Shown here: piece by piece, positions 15,075 to 24,204 of the stretch
Layout of the letters: each line of letters begins with the position of its first letter
How positions within the stretch are numbered: the stretch's first letter is position 1
NCBI GenBank assembly: GCA_002163085.1
Contig: MAAJ01000014.1
Span: 1-48,143 of the forward strand
DNA length: 48,143 nt
Source: Methylophaga sp. 42_25_T18
Lineage (GTDB): Bacteria; Pseudomonadota; Gammaproteobacteria; Nitrosococcales; Methylophagaceae
Reading direction: 5' to 3'
Notes under the pieces: generated by a model
The model's input: the letters and a program-made list of their open reading frames with translations, nothing else
The model's database searches: none
Told to the model about the DNA's origin: nothing
Program-made: the position numbers and the translations under genes

Positions 15075-15405
15075 TAATCATATTACGGTAGAAGTTTCGT
15101 ATGGTATGCCTAATGAGCAAGTTATTTTATCGGTCGATGTGCCCGATGATTGCATTGTTGAAGAAGCAATCAAACGTTCTGGTATTTTAGAGCGCTTTCC
15201 TCAGATTGATCTGACCACCGACAAAGCCGGTATCTTTGGCAAGATTTGTAAGTTTGATGCCGTCTTACGAAATAAAGATCGCATTGAGATCTATCGTAAG
15301 TTGATTGCTGATCCGAAAGAATCACGTCGCCAACAAGCTGAGATGCAAAAAAAGAAAGCCGAAGCTGAAAAATCCGCTGAGAAAACTGAAGCTAAAGAAG
15401 CCTAA
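15061..15405 (+). CDS. rnfH: RnfH-family ubiquitin-like protein
   Basis: The 114-residue protein has the RnfH (UPF0125) beta-grasp pattern: ITVEVSYGMPNEQ, then VEEAIKRSGILERFPQIDL, GIFGKICKFDAVLRNKDRIE and IYRKLIADPKESRRQQAE. A Lys/Glu/Ala-rich tail of about 20 residues extends the usual length. The start at 15061 overlaps ratA by 14 bases and gives the normal N-terminus; a start further upstream at 15046 is out of family. Its role is unknown, with ratA as constant neighbour. Confidence 0.92.
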   Translation: MAETNNHITVEVSYGMPNEQVILSVDVPDDCIVEEAIKRSGILERFPQIDLTTDKAGIFGKICKFDAVLRNKDRIEIYRKLIADPKESRRQQAEMQKKKAEAEKSAEKTEAKEA

Positions 15406-15415
15406 TCACCCAAGT

Positions 15416-16219
15416 CTAACGGCCTTCGAGTAAGGCCATTTCTGCTTCAGTAAAACCAGCTTGCATGCGTGCTTCAGTATGAAATGGGCCGCGCAGTTGA
15501 CCATCAAAATAAGTATCTAATAAGTCTTTAAAAGTCGCTAAGGGATCAAGTTGGCGAAGGTCACACAGATAGTTAAACCAGTGAGTGCCAATGGCAACAT
15601 GGCCGATTTCTTCACGCAAAATGATTTCTAAGATCTCCACCGCGCGATGATCACCACTGCCTCGTAGTTTATTCATCATTTTGGGTGTCACATCCAGACC
15701 GCGAGCTTCTAATACTCTAGGTACTAGCGCCATGCGTTTAAGCACATCACCGTGCGTTTTCTTAGCCATGTCCCACATGCCACTGTGTGCGGGAAAATCA
15801 CCATAGTCATAACCTAGCGTTAATAGATGCTCACGTAGCAACATAAAATGCTGGGATTCTTCAAATGCCACTCTGGCCCAATCTGCATAATATTGTTCGG
15901 GCATATCGGCAAAACGAGCGACCGCATCCAAGGCTAAGTTAATCGCATTAAATTCGATATGGTTGACGGCGTGAATTAAGCTCGCTACCCCACTCTCTTT
16001 GCTATTACGACGGCGTGGTAAGTCTTTGGGCGCCACTAACTCAGGTTTATCGGGGTGACCTGCCACTTCCGGCACATCCAAGATATTCGTCGAGATAGTT
16101 AATTCACCATCCAACCAACGTTGATATAAGCGCTGCGTATGTTCAACTTTAGTTAATGGGTCGGTAATGACCAAGCAGGCTAAGGCTGCTTGGCGTAAAT
16201 CAGTTTCTGTTTTATCCAT
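15416..16219 (-). CDS. Ferritin-like DUF455 protein
   Basis: The 267-residue protein is helical, with the iron-binding Glu/His pattern of ferritin-like di-iron proteins: HAVNHIEFNAINLALDA, AFEESQHFMLLREHL and ILREEIGHVAIGTHWF. DUF455 is related to MiaE-type tRNA hydroxylases, but its substrate is unknown. The ATG at 16219 overlaps the end of the upstream permease gene by 8 bases, so the two are probably co-translated despite no obvious functional link. The gene converges with rnfH, 10 bases away. Confidence 0.88.
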   Translation of the reverse strand: MDKTETDLRQAALACLVITDPLTKVEHTQRLYQRWLDGELTISTNILDVPEVAGHPDKPELVAPKDLPRRRNSKESGVASLIHAVNHIEFNAINLALDAVARFADMPEQYYADWARVAFEESQHFMLLREHLLTLGYDYGDFPAHSGMWDMAKKTHGDVLKRMALVPRVLEARGLDVTPKMMNKLRGSGDHRAVEILEIILREEIGHVAIGTHWFNYLCDLRQLDPLATFKDLLDTYFDGQLRGPFHTEARMQAGFTEAEMALLEGR

Positions 16220-17192
16220 CAAGGCGCACACGAGGATCCACTAAGGTGTATGAAATATCGGTTAAGACTAAACCGAAGATATAAAGCACTGAGCCGAGAA
16301 ATACCATGGCTCTGACGATGGCAAAATCTTGGGCCTGAATCGCATCAATGGTGTAACTGCCCAGCCCTGGAATGCCGAAGAATGATTCTAAGATCAGGCT
16401 GCCCATAAATAAGGTCGGTATCACTACCACGGCACCGGTTAATATCGGGATCATGGCGTTTTTTAATACATGTTTAAACAAGACACGCACTTCCGATAGG
16501 CCTTTAGCTCGGGCGGTGCGAACATAATCTTTGGACACTTCTTCTAAGAACAAAGTGCGATACCAACGTGAACCCGCACCGATACCCGAAACAATGCCGA
16601 TAGCAACGGGTAAGATTAAAAACTTAAAGGCATTAAGACCTTCGCTATAACCCGATATAGGCACCAATTGCATTAGCTTGCCGACGAGAAATTGGCCGCC
16701 AATAATATAGAATAAGCTGGAGATCGACATAATGACCACGCAGATCACCACGCCGCCCAAATCGACATAGGTCGCACGGAAAAACACCATCAATAAGGCA
16801 AAGGTGATGTTGACCAATAGGCCCACGATAAAAATAGGTATAGCTATCGCCAAACTTGGCCACATTCTGGTTTTAATATCTTGGCCAATATCACGGCCAT
16901 CATCGGCTTGACCAAAATTAAAGACAAACAAGCTTAAGGATTTTTCGGTGAAGATAGTCTCAGTGACTTTGGCTAGGCCTTCCGCTTCGTCATTCCATAA
17001 CAAGGCTTTGTCGTAGCCTTTTGTTTGCTTCCAGTTATCGATCGCTGCTTGGGTAATGTGTTTTTCACCGAGCTGCATTCTGGCCATATCATCGGGTGTA
17101 TTCACCATAAAAAACAAAGCAAAGGTCAAGGCATTAACGCCAAGCAGAATTGGGAATGCGTAGAGAATTCTTCTAACTATGTAGGCAAACAT
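16212..17192 (-). CDS. OppB/DppB-type peptide ABC transporter permease
   Basis: The 326-residue membrane protein starts with the YIVRRILYAFPILLGVN segment typical of OppB-like permeases. It has about six membrane helices and the EAA loop that contacts the ATPase (RTARAKGLSEVRVLFKHVLKNA region, around 220-245). It ends with the DISYTLVDPRVRLDG motif. A second permease and ATPase genes would be expected next to it but are absent; the DUF455 gene follows instead. A matching oligopeptide-binding lipoprotein lies 26 kb away beside fabI (42837-44987). The two may belong to one split system. Confidence 0.9.
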   Translation of the reverse strand: MFAYIVRRILYAFPILLGVNALTFALFFMVNTPDDMARMQLGEKHITQAAIDNWKQTKGYDKALLWNDEAEGLAKVTETIFTEKSLSLFVFNFGQADDGRDIGQDIKTRMWPSLAIAIPIFIVGLLVNITFALLMVFFRATYVDLGGVVICVVIMSISSLFYIIGGQFLVGKLMQLVPISGYSEGLNAFKFLILPVAIGIVSGIGAGSRWYRTLFLEEVSKDYVRTARAKGLSEVRVLFKHVLKNAMIPILTGAVVVIPTLFMGSLILESFFGIPGLGSYTIDAIQAQDFAIVRAMVFLGSVLYIFGLVLTDISYTLVDPRVRLDG

Positions 17193-17252
17193 AAATTAAA
17201 CGTTTTTAGTAACTTTCATATTGGGTGAAATGATACAGCAATCATGGTTTGG

Positions 17253-17311
17253 GTATATACACAATAAGGCTAGCAATTATGTCCGCTTTGTTTTATGTTT
17301 TAGGTATATAC
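17253..17311 (+). promoter_or_regulatory. Paired GTATATAC palindromes before the rhodanese operon
   Basis: The perfect palindrome GTATATAC occurs at 17253-17260 and at 17304-17311, exactly 51 bases apart, or close to five helical turns. Both have extra flanking G/C (the second is GGTATATACC). They sit in the divergent gap between the permease gene and the rhodanese operon and could be an operator for a dimeric repressor. The regulator is unknown. Confidence 0.4.
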
Positions 17312-17337
17312 CCCAACAATTAACTCAGGTGAATATC

Positions 17338-17700
17338 ATGGCAGTAACAGCAATGGACTTAGTCCAAAACGCAAAAGCCGTCATCAGCGAAGTCACCGTT
17401 GAACAAGCAGAAGAAATGTTTCTAAACGGAAGTCTTGCATTAGATGTACGTGAACTAGTTGAATACGATGCTGGTCACATACCCCATGCTAAACATATCT
17501 CTCGCGGCATGTTGGAATTTAAGATCGTCGGTTACCCAGAATTTGATGATTTATCACAATCTATTGTGGTCTATTGCAAAACAGGTGGCCGCTCAGCCTT
17601 AGCGACAGAAACATTAATGAAACTCGGCTTTAGTAATGTAAATTCAATGTTAGGTGGCTTTGATACCTGGTGTGAAACGCATGCACCGTCAGAAACCTAA
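17338..17700 (+). CDS. Rhodanese-domain protein (single domain, cytoplasmic)
   Basis: The 120-residue protein is one rhodanese domain: LDVRELVEYDAGHIPHAKHI (35-54) and the active loop CKTGGRSA with Cys80, which forms a persulfide during sulfur transfer. There is no signal peptide. The ATG at 17338 with GGTGA upstream is chosen; longer frames upstream have no family support. It opens a four-gene unit with a secreted CGC protein, DUF692 and DUF2063. A sulfur carrier beside a cysteine-modifying enzyme family is suggestive. Confidence 0.93.
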   Translation: MAVTAMDLVQNAKAVISEVTVEQAEEMFLNGSLALDVRELVEYDAGHIPHAKHISRGMLEFKIVGYPEFDDLSQSIVVYCKTGGRSALATETLMKLGFSNVNSMLGGFDTWCETHAPSET

Positions 17701-17743
17701 ACGAAGCCCAAATAGAAACAATAAAAATTCAGGAGATCCATCC

Positions 17744-18496
17744 ATGTCCATATCTAAACTTGTTACCGTAGCCGCGCTCGGCTTAGCATTTTGCTCAAGC
17801 AGCTTTGCTACCGAAACAAAGATCATGGTGCGAGCCAAAGCGATTGATGCCAAATTTATTGGCACCAGTGTAGGTGGTGTTAAAGCGGTAATTGAAGATG
17901 CAGAAACCGGTGAGATCTTAGATCAAGGTTGGTTGAATGGTGCCACCGGTAGTACCACAACATTAATTAAAGAACCGATAAAACGCGGCCAACGGTTAAC
18001 CGATGATAAAACGGCTGGTTTTGTTGCCACGGTAGATATTTCCAGCCCTCGCCTTTTACGGTTTAAATTAATCGGTCCTTATGGTTATCGCCAAGCTCTG
18101 CAAGAAGCCAGCATGACCAGTTGGGTGATTCCCGGTAAAGATATTTTAGGTGACGGCATCGTGCTTAATATGACGGGCTTTATTGTTGATGCATGGACGC
18201 GTGTATTAGAAGGCGGCAACGTTGATATCTACACTAAAGCTTCGATGTTATGTGGCTGCCCTATCTTTCCTGATGGTTTGTGGGACCCTAAAAACTATGA
18301 AGCCACTGCCATTATTATGAAAGATGAAATCAAAGTTGATGAAGTTAGCTTAGATTTCACCGGCCCAGTGGGTTTGTTCTCTGGCAACACCACGGTGAAG
18401 GAAGAAGGTCACTATAAGGCGATTATTTATCTGTTTGATAAAAAGACCGGCAATGTCGGTGTTGATCGCACTATGTTTGAAATTAGTGAAGAATAA
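17744..18496 (+). CDS. Secreted protein with single Cys-Gly-Cys motif (possible DUF692 substrate)
   Basis: The 250-residue protein has a signal peptide (MSISKLVTVAALGLAF... cleaved about residue 22, after SSFA). The ribosome site AGGAGAT stands just upstream of the ATG at 17744. The mature part looks beta-rich. It has exactly two cysteines, Cys170 and Cys172, in SMLCGCPIFPDG. I do not recognise the family. It sits in the place where DUF692/DUF2063 clusters normally encode a small precursor peptide. That position, and the lone CGC motif, make it a candidate target of the DUF692 enzyme, or a periplasmic metal- or sulfur-binding partner. This is inference. Confidence 0.8.
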   Translation: MSISKLVTVAALGLAFCSSSFATETKIMVRAKAIDAKFIGTSVGGVKAVIEDAETGEILDQGWLNGATGSTTTLIKEPIKRGQRLTDDKTAGFVATVDISSPRLLRFKLIGPYGYRQALQEASMTSWVIPGKDILGDGIVLNMTGFIVDAWTRVLEGGNVDIYTKASMLCGCPIFPDGLWDPKNYEATAIIMKDEIKVDEVSLDFTGPVGLFSGNTTVKEEGHYKAIIYLFDKKTGNVGVDRTMFEISEE

Positions 18497-18497
18497 T

Positions 18498-18518
18498 CGC
18501 ACTAAGAAAAACAGTGCG
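18498..18518 (+). other. Small hairpin between the CGC-protein and DUF692 genes
   Basis: CGCACT (18498-18503) pairs with AGTGCG (18513-18518) around a 9-base A-rich loop, directly after the stop codon of the secreted-protein gene. A T-rich run follows weakly. It may lower expression of the enzymes relative to the secreted protein, as in precursor-enzyme operons. It is too weak to call a terminator. Confidence 0.35.
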
Positions 18519-18584
18519 GTCTATTTGTAACAATTTCGTTTAGTAATCGTCTTAAGGGCATTGAATATACCTAGGAGTAAGGCA

Positions 18585-19433
18585 ATGAACACTGCATCAT
18601 GTCCTATCACTGGCGCCGGCTTAGGCTTGCGTCGCAGTTTTATGGACGACTTAGCTGCACTTGATCATCAACCTGTCGATTTTCTTGAAGTAGCCCCAGA
18701 AAACTGGATGGAAATGGGTGGCGTATTAGGCCGTAAATTTAAAAAAATGACGGATCGCTACACCATGATTTGTCACGGCCTATCTTTATCCATTGGCAGC
18801 CCTGCTCCGTTAGATGAACATTTTTTAATACGTCTAAAGAAGTTTTTCGATAAACATAATGTGCAGTCATATAGCGAACATTTAAGCTATTGCAGTGATG
18901 ATGGCCACTTATATGATTTGATGCCGATTCCGTTTACTCAAGAAGCCGTGAGTCACGTTGCTAAACGTATTCAACGCGTGCAAGAGATACTTGAACGTAA
19001 AATCGTGATGGAAAACGTTTCTTATTACGCCGCACCCGGTCAGGAAATGAATGAGATCGATTTTTTCAATGCGGTGATTAAAGAAGCAGACTGTGATGTA
19101 TTGCTTGATGTGAATAACATTTACGTCAACAGCATTAATCATGGTTATGATGCAGAAACGTTCATCAAATCTCTACCTCAAGAACGCATCGCTTATTTGC
19201 ATATCGCTGGTCACTACAATGAAGCCGAAGACTTAATTGTTGATACCCACGGTGCTGATATTATTGATCCGGTTTGGCAGTTATTACAGACAACGTATGA
19301 GCATCACGGTATCTTGCCCACTCTGTTAGAACGTGACTTTAATATTCCTTCACTACAGTCCTTATTTAACGAAGTCGAACAAATTCGTCAGTATCAACAC
19401 GCGCAGGAACAAGCTCATGTCATCACAGCCTAA
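18585..19433 (+). CDS. DUF692 (MbnB/TglH/BufB-like) multinuclear iron enzyme
   Basis: The 282-residue protein has the DUF692 TIM-barrel pattern and its metal ligands: CHGLSLSIGS (63-72, His64), YSEHLSY (96-102, Glu98 and His99), ENVSYY (143-148), LLDVNNIYVN (173-182, Asp175), HIAGHY (206-211), DTHGADI (220-226) and LLERDFN. Known members (MbnB, TglH, ChrH, BufB) use iron clusters to rebuild cysteines in ribosomal peptides. The ATG at 18585 follows a TAGGAG ribosome site. It overlaps its DUF2063 partner by 17 bases. The likely substrate is the secreted CGC protein encoded just upstream. Confidence 0.92.
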   Translation: MNTASCPITGAGLGLRRSFMDDLAALDHQPVDFLEVAPENWMEMGGVLGRKFKKMTDRYTMICHGLSLSIGSPAPLDEHFLIRLKKFFDKHNVQSYSEHLSYCSDDGHLYDLMPIPFTQEAVSHVAKRIQRVQEILERKIVMENVSYYAAPGQEMNEIDFFNAVIKEADCDVLLDVNNIYVNSINHGYDAETFIKSLPQERIAYLHIAGHYNEAEDLIVDTHGADIIDPVWQLLQTTYEHHGILPTLLERDFNIPSLQSLFNEVEQIRQYQHAQEQAHVITA

Positions 19434-20175
19434 AACACAGAGCTTTATCGAAACGCAGTATCAGTTTGCCGGCCATATTCGCGATCCGGAACATAACCCA
19501 GCGCCTGATAATATCGAACAACGACGGATGAATATCTATCGTGAATTGTTTTATAACAATATTGAAGGGTTTGTCTCGAATGCCTTCCCCGTATTAAGAA
19601 AACTAACGGCCGATGAAACATGGCATGCAATGATCCGAGACTTTATGATCAAACATCATTGCAAATCACCGTTATTTCACGAGATTGCCCGTGAGTTTTT
19701 AGCTTATCTAGAAGATGAACGTGATTTAAGCAATGATCCCGTTTTCATCAAAGAGCTGGCTCATTATGAATGGGTGGAACTTGCTTTAAGTGTCTCGGAT
19801 GCAGATGACGACGAACTTAAGCCAGACCAAATTCAAGCCCCGCTTAATGAGAAGTTTAATACCTCAGCGCTCGCATGGCCCTTGGTCTATCACTACCCTG
19901 TGCATCAAATTGGTCCAGATTTTCAACCTCAGGAAACGAGTGATACGCCTGTCTTCCTATTGGTTTATCGCAGCAGTGATGATCGCGTGACCTTTATGGA
20001 GTTAAACCCAGTTAGTGCACGGTTGATTGATTTATTAAATGAAGGCAAGACAGGCCAACACGCTGCCGAGCTTATTGCTCAAGAGTTACAACACCCCAAT
20101 GCTCAAGTGGTGATTGATGGTGCGAATGCTTTGCTCAATGATTGGCTGCAACGTGGAATATTAGTTTTAGGATAA
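19417..20175 (+). CDS. DUF2063 domain protein (MbnC/BufC-like partner of DUF692)
   Basis: The 252-residue protein has the DUF2063 N-terminal domain: FAGHIRDPEHNPAPDNIEQR (16-35), then MNIYRELFYNNIEGFVSNAFPVLRKL in shortened form, and the HYEWVELALSVSD block. In MbnBC, TglHI and bufferin systems this partner recognises the substrate peptide and binds the DUF692 enzyme. The start at 19417 with AGGA 8 bases upstream overlaps the DUF692 gene by 17 bases, so both are made in near-equal amounts. The C-terminal winged-helix-like part fits the full-length family. Confidence 0.92.
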   Translation: MSSQPKTQSFIETQYQFAGHIRDPEHNPAPDNIEQRRMNIYRELFYNNIEGFVSNAFPVLRKLTADETWHAMIRDFMIKHHCKSPLFHEIAREFLAYLEDERDLSNDPVFIKELAHYEWVELALSVSDADDDELKPDQIQAPLNEKFNTSALAWPLVYHYPVHQIGPDFQPQETSDTPVFLLVYRSSDDRVTFMELNPVSARLIDLLNEGKTGQHAAELIAQELQHPNAQVVIDGANALLNDWLQRGILVLG

Positions 20176-20180
20176 AAAAA

Positions 20181-20202
20181 AGGCCGAGTAAACACTCGGC
20201 CT
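20181..20202 (+). terminator. Strong terminator after the DUF692/DUF2063 operon
   Basis: The 9-bp stem AGGCCGAGT/ACTCGGCCT with an AAAC loop is followed by a T-rich run on the plus strand and preceded by an A run. It could therefore also stop transcripts from the minus strand (eda). Confidence 0.9.
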
Positions 20203-20350
20203 TCTTATTTACCCGTCGTCTTTGGACTTTCAGCGTTATTGCCTGCGCGCTCTCAGTGCAATCATGTATTACTTATACACTCATTCACTTCGACACTTGG
20301 GCAGCTTAGCTGAAAATCCAAATACTTTGGGTAATGTTTTTCTATGTGAT

Positions 20351-21001
20351 TTAAGCAGTTGCTAATTGAATCGCTTCAGCTGATAGACGAGTAATCTCAT
20401 CCCAGTTTTCTGCATCAACTAAGTTGGCTGCACACATCCATGAACCACCGACAACAGCTACGTTAGGCAAGCTGTAATATGTGTTTACATTCTTTTGGTT
20501 TACGCCACCTGTAGGGCAGAATGTGATTTGTGGAATTGGAGCGCCAATTGATTTCAACATCGGAACACCACCCGCAGCTTCTGCAGGGAAGAATTTCATT
20601 TCGGTAATGCCTTTCTCAAACAAAGCTAATGCTTCACCTGGTGTAGAAACACCTGGAAGGAAAGGAACACCGGTTTTCAAAGCTGCATCCGCTAATGCAG
20701 ACGTTGTACCCGGGCTAACAATAAACTCAGCACCCGCTTCGATTGCAGCGTTTAATGTTTTTTCATTAATGATGGTACCAGCACCAACAATCGCATCTGG
20801 CACTTCAGCTTTAATACGACGAATAGATTCCAACGCAGCATCTGTACGTAATGTGATTTCTAATACTTTCAAACCACCTTTTACCAATGCTTTTGCTAAT
20901 GGCACTGCATGATCGGCATTATTGATAACCATTACTGGCATCAACGGTGAGATATCCATGATTTCTTTTATTGTTTTGCTCATTAGTTTTGTTGTTTCCA
21001 A
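20351..21001 (-). CDS. eda: 2-keto-3-deoxy-6-phosphogluconate (KDPG) aldolase
   Basis: The 216-residue class I aldolase splits KDPG into pyruvate and glyceraldehyde 3-phosphate, the last step of the Entner-Doudoroff pathway. Visible motifs are GLKVLEITLRTDAA with the catalytic Glu, VGAGTIIN, FIVSPGTT, EMKFFPAEAAGG with the Schiff-base Lys, and FCPTGGVN. It lies 27 bases downstream of edd on the same strand and is surely co-transcribed with it. Confidence 0.96.
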   Translation of the reverse strand: METTKLMSKTIKEIMDISPLMPVMVINNADHAVPLAKALVKGGLKVLEITLRTDAALESIRRIKAEVPDAIVGAGTIINEKTLNAAIEAGAEFIVSPGTTSALADAALKTGVPFLPGVSTPGEALALFEKGITEMKFFPAEAAGGVPMLKSIGAPIPQITFCPTGGVNQKNVNTYYSLPNVAVVGGSWMCAANLVDAENWDEITRLSAEAIQLATA

Positions 21002-21028
21002 ATAAATATAATTTATGAAATACAGTGA

Positions 21029-22852
21029 TTATTCTGCGTTAAACATGTTGATAGCACCGGTCTCAGCTGAGGAAACACCTTTGCGGAAGCTATCAAACAA
21101 CTCTCTACCCATGCCATAGTGATGATCAGTATCACCTTTAATACATGGTGTCCGTTGCTCAAAGCTAGCTGTATCTATCTGAATGTTTAGGGAACCTGTT
21201 TGTGTATTCAAACGAATGACATCACCCGTGCGAACACGTGTTAACGGACCGCCATCTTCACATTCTGGACACATATGAATTGCCGAAGGAACTTTACCTG
21301 ATGCGCCTGACATACGGCCATCAGTAACGATAGCAACATGGAAGCCTTTATCTTGTAATGATCCTAACAGTGGTGTCAATTTATGAAGTTCAGGCATACC
21401 GTTGGCTTTAGGACCTTGGAAGCGAAGGACAACAATTACGTCTTGTTCCATTTCACCACGTTTAAAGGCTGCGACCACATCATCTTGATCATCAAATACC
21501 ATTGCTGGTGCTTCTACTATTTGGTGCTCTTCTGCGACTGCCGAAATTTTCGACATGCCACGACCCAAGTTACCGTGGATCAAATGTAAGCCACCAGTAT
21601 TAGAAAATGGCTGTTTGATTGTGCCAATTACTTTGTCATCCAGTGATTTTCCGGGACCTTCTTCCCAAATCAAGTTGCCATCAACCAGTTTCGGCTCTTG
21701 GGTATAGCTGTTCATGCCACGAGTTGGTGCAACACTCACGATGTCTTCATGCATTAATCCATGCTTGAGTAACTCGCCAATCAATACACCCATACCACCG
21801 GCAGCTTGGAAATGATTAATATCTGCATCGCCATTTGGATAAATGCGCGTAAGTAAAGGAATGATTTTCGTGATTTTATCGAAATCATCCCAGTTGATAT
21901 TAATGCCTGCTGCTTTGGCAATCGCTACTAAGTGCATAGTATGGTTAGTTGAACCACCCGTTGCCATCAAACCAACTATCGCATTCACGATCGCTTTTTC
22001 ATCAATCATATGACCGATAGGACGGAAATCATCACCCATCGCAGTGTATTTCAATACTTGTTCAGTAGCGCTCTTGGTTAACGCATCACGTAATGGTGTA
22101 TTTGGGTTAATGAATGAACTACCTGGTAAATGCAGTCCCATCATTTCAACCATCATCTGATTACTGTTTGCTGTACCGTAGAATGTACAGGTACCAGCAC
22201 TGTGGTATGAAGCAGACTCTGCTTTTAATAATGCATCACGACCTACTTTACCTTCTGCATACAGCTGACGGATACGTACTTTTTCTTTATTTGGTAAACC
22301 ACTTGGCATTGGACCACCCGGTACAAATACCGCTGGCAAATGACCGAAGCTCAATGCTGAAATTAGTAATCCTGGAACAATTTTATCGCAGATGCCTAGG
22401 AATAATGCGCCATCAAACATGTTGTGGCTTAAGCCGATCGCAGCTGACATCGCAATAACATCACGGCTGAACAAGGATAGTTCCATGCCCGGTTGACCTT
22501 GAGTTACACCATCACACATCGCAGGTACACCACCTGCAAACTGGGCAACACCACCGGCATCAACAGCGGCTTGTTTAATGAGATCAGGATAATCTTTGTA
22601 AGGTTGGTGAGCAGACAACATATCGTTGTATGCTGAAATAATACCGATATTGGCTTTGACAGTTGCCGATAAGTCGGCTTTTTCTCCAGAAGAACAGGCA
22701 GCAAACCCATGAACCAAATTACCACAGGCTAATTGAGCGCGATGAGGTCCCTTTTGGACTGCAGCATCAATTCGCGCCAAATATTTAGTTCGGCTTTCAC
22801 GACTTCGTTCAATAATTTCACTGGTAACTGCTTCTAATACTGGATGAACCAT
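21029..22852 (-). CDS. edd: 6-phosphogluconate dehydratase
   Basis: The 607-residue iron-sulfur dehydratase of the IlvD/Edd family turns 6-phosphogluconate into KDPG. Motifs include [16 protein letters not shown] (70-85), [17 protein letters not shown], the cluster cysteines in [10 protein letters not shown] and [15 protein letters not shown], and [17 protein letters not shown] near the C-terminus. With eda directly downstream it gives the complete Entner-Doudoroff branch, which in methylotrophs also serves the ribulose monophosphate cycle. The promoter should lie in 22853-23009; no clear HexR-type operator is seen there. Confidence 0.97.
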   Translation of the reverse strand: MVHPVLEAVTSEIIERSRESRTKYLARIDAAVQKGPHRAQLACGNLVHGFAACSSGEKADLSATVKANIGIISAYNDMLSAHQPYKDYPDLIKQAAVDAGGVAQFAGGVPAMCDGVTQGQPGMELSLFSRDVIAMSAAIGLSHNMFDGALFLGICDKIVPGLLISALSFGHLPAVFVPGGPMPSGLPNKEKVRIRQLYAEGKVGRDALLKAESASYHSAGTCTFYGTANSNQMMVEMMGLHLPGSSFINPNTPLRDALTKSATEQVLKYTAMGDDFRPIGHMIDEKAIVNAIVGLMATGGSTNHTMHLVAIAKAAGININWDDFDKITKIIPLLTRIYPNGDADINHFQAAGGMGVLIGELLKHGLMHEDIVSVAPTRGMNSYTQEPKLVDGNLIWEEGPGKSLDDKVIGTIKQPFSNTGGLHLIHGNLGRGMSKISAVAEEHQIVEAPAMVFDDQDDVVAAFKRGEMEQDVIVVLRFQGPKANGMPELHKLTPLLGSLQDKGFHVAIVTDGRMSGASGKVPSAIHMCPECEDGGPLTRVRTGDVIRLNTQTGSLNIQIDTASFEQRTPCIKGDTDHHYGMGRELFDSFRKGVSSAETGAINMFNAE

Positions 22853-23009
22853 AAATTCTTCTCTCTAATTGCTTTATTATTATTGTTTGTGCAAGTGCAA
22901 AACGTGGCTGGCCTAAGTTAATTAGACCGCTAATAAATCTTCAAGCGGACCTAGTAGTATACCTCGAATGAGCAATTTTCGCTATGTCCTCGGCCCCAAT
23001 AAGGTGAAG

Positions 23010-24095
23010 CTATGCACCATAAACGTTCATCAACCATGACAACAAAACCACTTGAGGCACGGTCACTAATGGTAAAAATAAGGCAATCTTCCACGACTTG
23101 GTGGTTTCTCTTAATGACATGATTTCGGTGTAGTCGGTTGATACACCTGTCATTAAAAATGCAAAACCATTGCCCGGCGCTTGAGCTCTAGTGACCAAAT
23201 CAGCGGCAATGGGTGTCGAGCCTTCAGAACAAATTTCCAAAATCGTGGCGATGACTAAGGTCATACCTAAACCGGCCAAGGTCGCACCAAAATAAGTCTG
23301 AAAACTGTCAATCGGTACAAAAGTACGTATCGCCGCTGCCAGCAATACCCCGAGCAATAACCAACGCACTAACATGCGTGAATCTCTTAAACCTTCCCAT
23401 AACATCGACGTCCACCATCTCATATCAAAATGAGTTGTTCGCAAACGTTTTTTTGCTTCTGGCCACGGTTTAAACCCATTTAATTCGACTGTATTAGGGT
23501 TAGCGGGCAAAGACTCTATTCTGACTAACCAATCAAATGTCAGCCCACTGATAATGCCGATCACCATGGAGAGGAAAATAAATAACAAGGTCCAAGTCCA
23601 GCCTATCAACGCAATAAGAATGACGGTTAATGATAAAGAGTTCCATGGACTGGCAATCAAAAAAGCCATGACCTGACCTAAGCTTGCACCTCGCTGATAT
23701 AAACGCATCGCGACCAGTAATATTCCATGGCTACACAAATCAAGAAACACACCAGCAACGGTTGCTCGTAATATGCCGATAAAAGTATCACCTTTACCTA
23801 ATAATGAACCGACAAACTCACGCGGCACTCGCCCCAATAAGCCCACAAAAAACATGCCTAATGCTAAGCCTATCCACATGCTATTCATCAAAAAGCGGAT
23901 GGCTTCCGACATTTGACCTAGTGCAGGTAGTGTCGATACAAGCTCTGCGGTCAACAACAAATCAAGTACGTAACCGAGAGTCACTAAACTTAATGTCGAC
24001 CATAATAATAAATCTGGTCTGGACTTTTTTACCGGCTCACTGTCGCAGCAAGACGTTTCTTTAGGAGGCTCAGGTGTTTCACAACACGATGACAT
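23010..24095 (-). CDS. Permease of the ArsP/DUF318 family (SO_0444-like metal efflux)
   Basis: The 361-residue membrane protein has two cysteine pairs at the N-terminus (CCETPEPPKETSCCDSE, 4-20). About eight membrane helices follow, with the family motifs DLCSHGILLVAMRLYQRGAS (118-137), SPWNS and the second-half ICSEGSTPIAADL, including the conserved polar residues of the transport path. Members export arsenic compounds or copper/zinc. The paired cysteines suggest a soft metal. It has no metal-regulator neighbour. Confidence 0.82.
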   Translation of the reverse strand: MSSCCETPEPPKETSCCDSEPVKKSRPDLLLWSTLSLVTLGYVLDLLLTAELVSTLPALGQMSEAIRFLMNSMWIGLALGMFFVGLLGRVPREFVGSLLGKGDTFIGILRATVAGVFLDLCSHGILLVAMRLYQRGASLGQVMAFLIASPWNSLSLTVILIALIGWTWTLLFIFLSMVIGIISGLTFDWLVRIESLPANPNTVELNGFKPWPEAKKRLRTTHFDMRWWTSMLWEGLRDSRMLVRWLLLGVLLAAAIRTFVPIDSFQTYFGATLAGLGMTLVIATILEICSEGSTPIAADLVTRAQAPGNGFAFLMTGVSTDYTEIMSLRETTKSWKIALFLPLVTVPQVVLLSWLMNVYGA

Positions 24096-24204
24096 GCAAA
24101 CTCCTCTTAATCTTAAGGTATGATCTAAGGCTAAATAACTTGGACGTACTATTGTACGACCTCACCACTTGATTGAAAATTCATTTTCTAAAGGCAATAA
24201 AGCA

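Noticed and set aside
15421..15437. GGCCTT/AAGGCC hairpin at the rnfH/DUF455 convergence
   Set aside because: It lies within the DUF455 coding end and has only a weak T run. It was not called a terminator.
20481..20912. 143-residue plus-strand frame opposite eda
   Set aside because: It is the complement of the well-supported eda gene and has no independent start signals.
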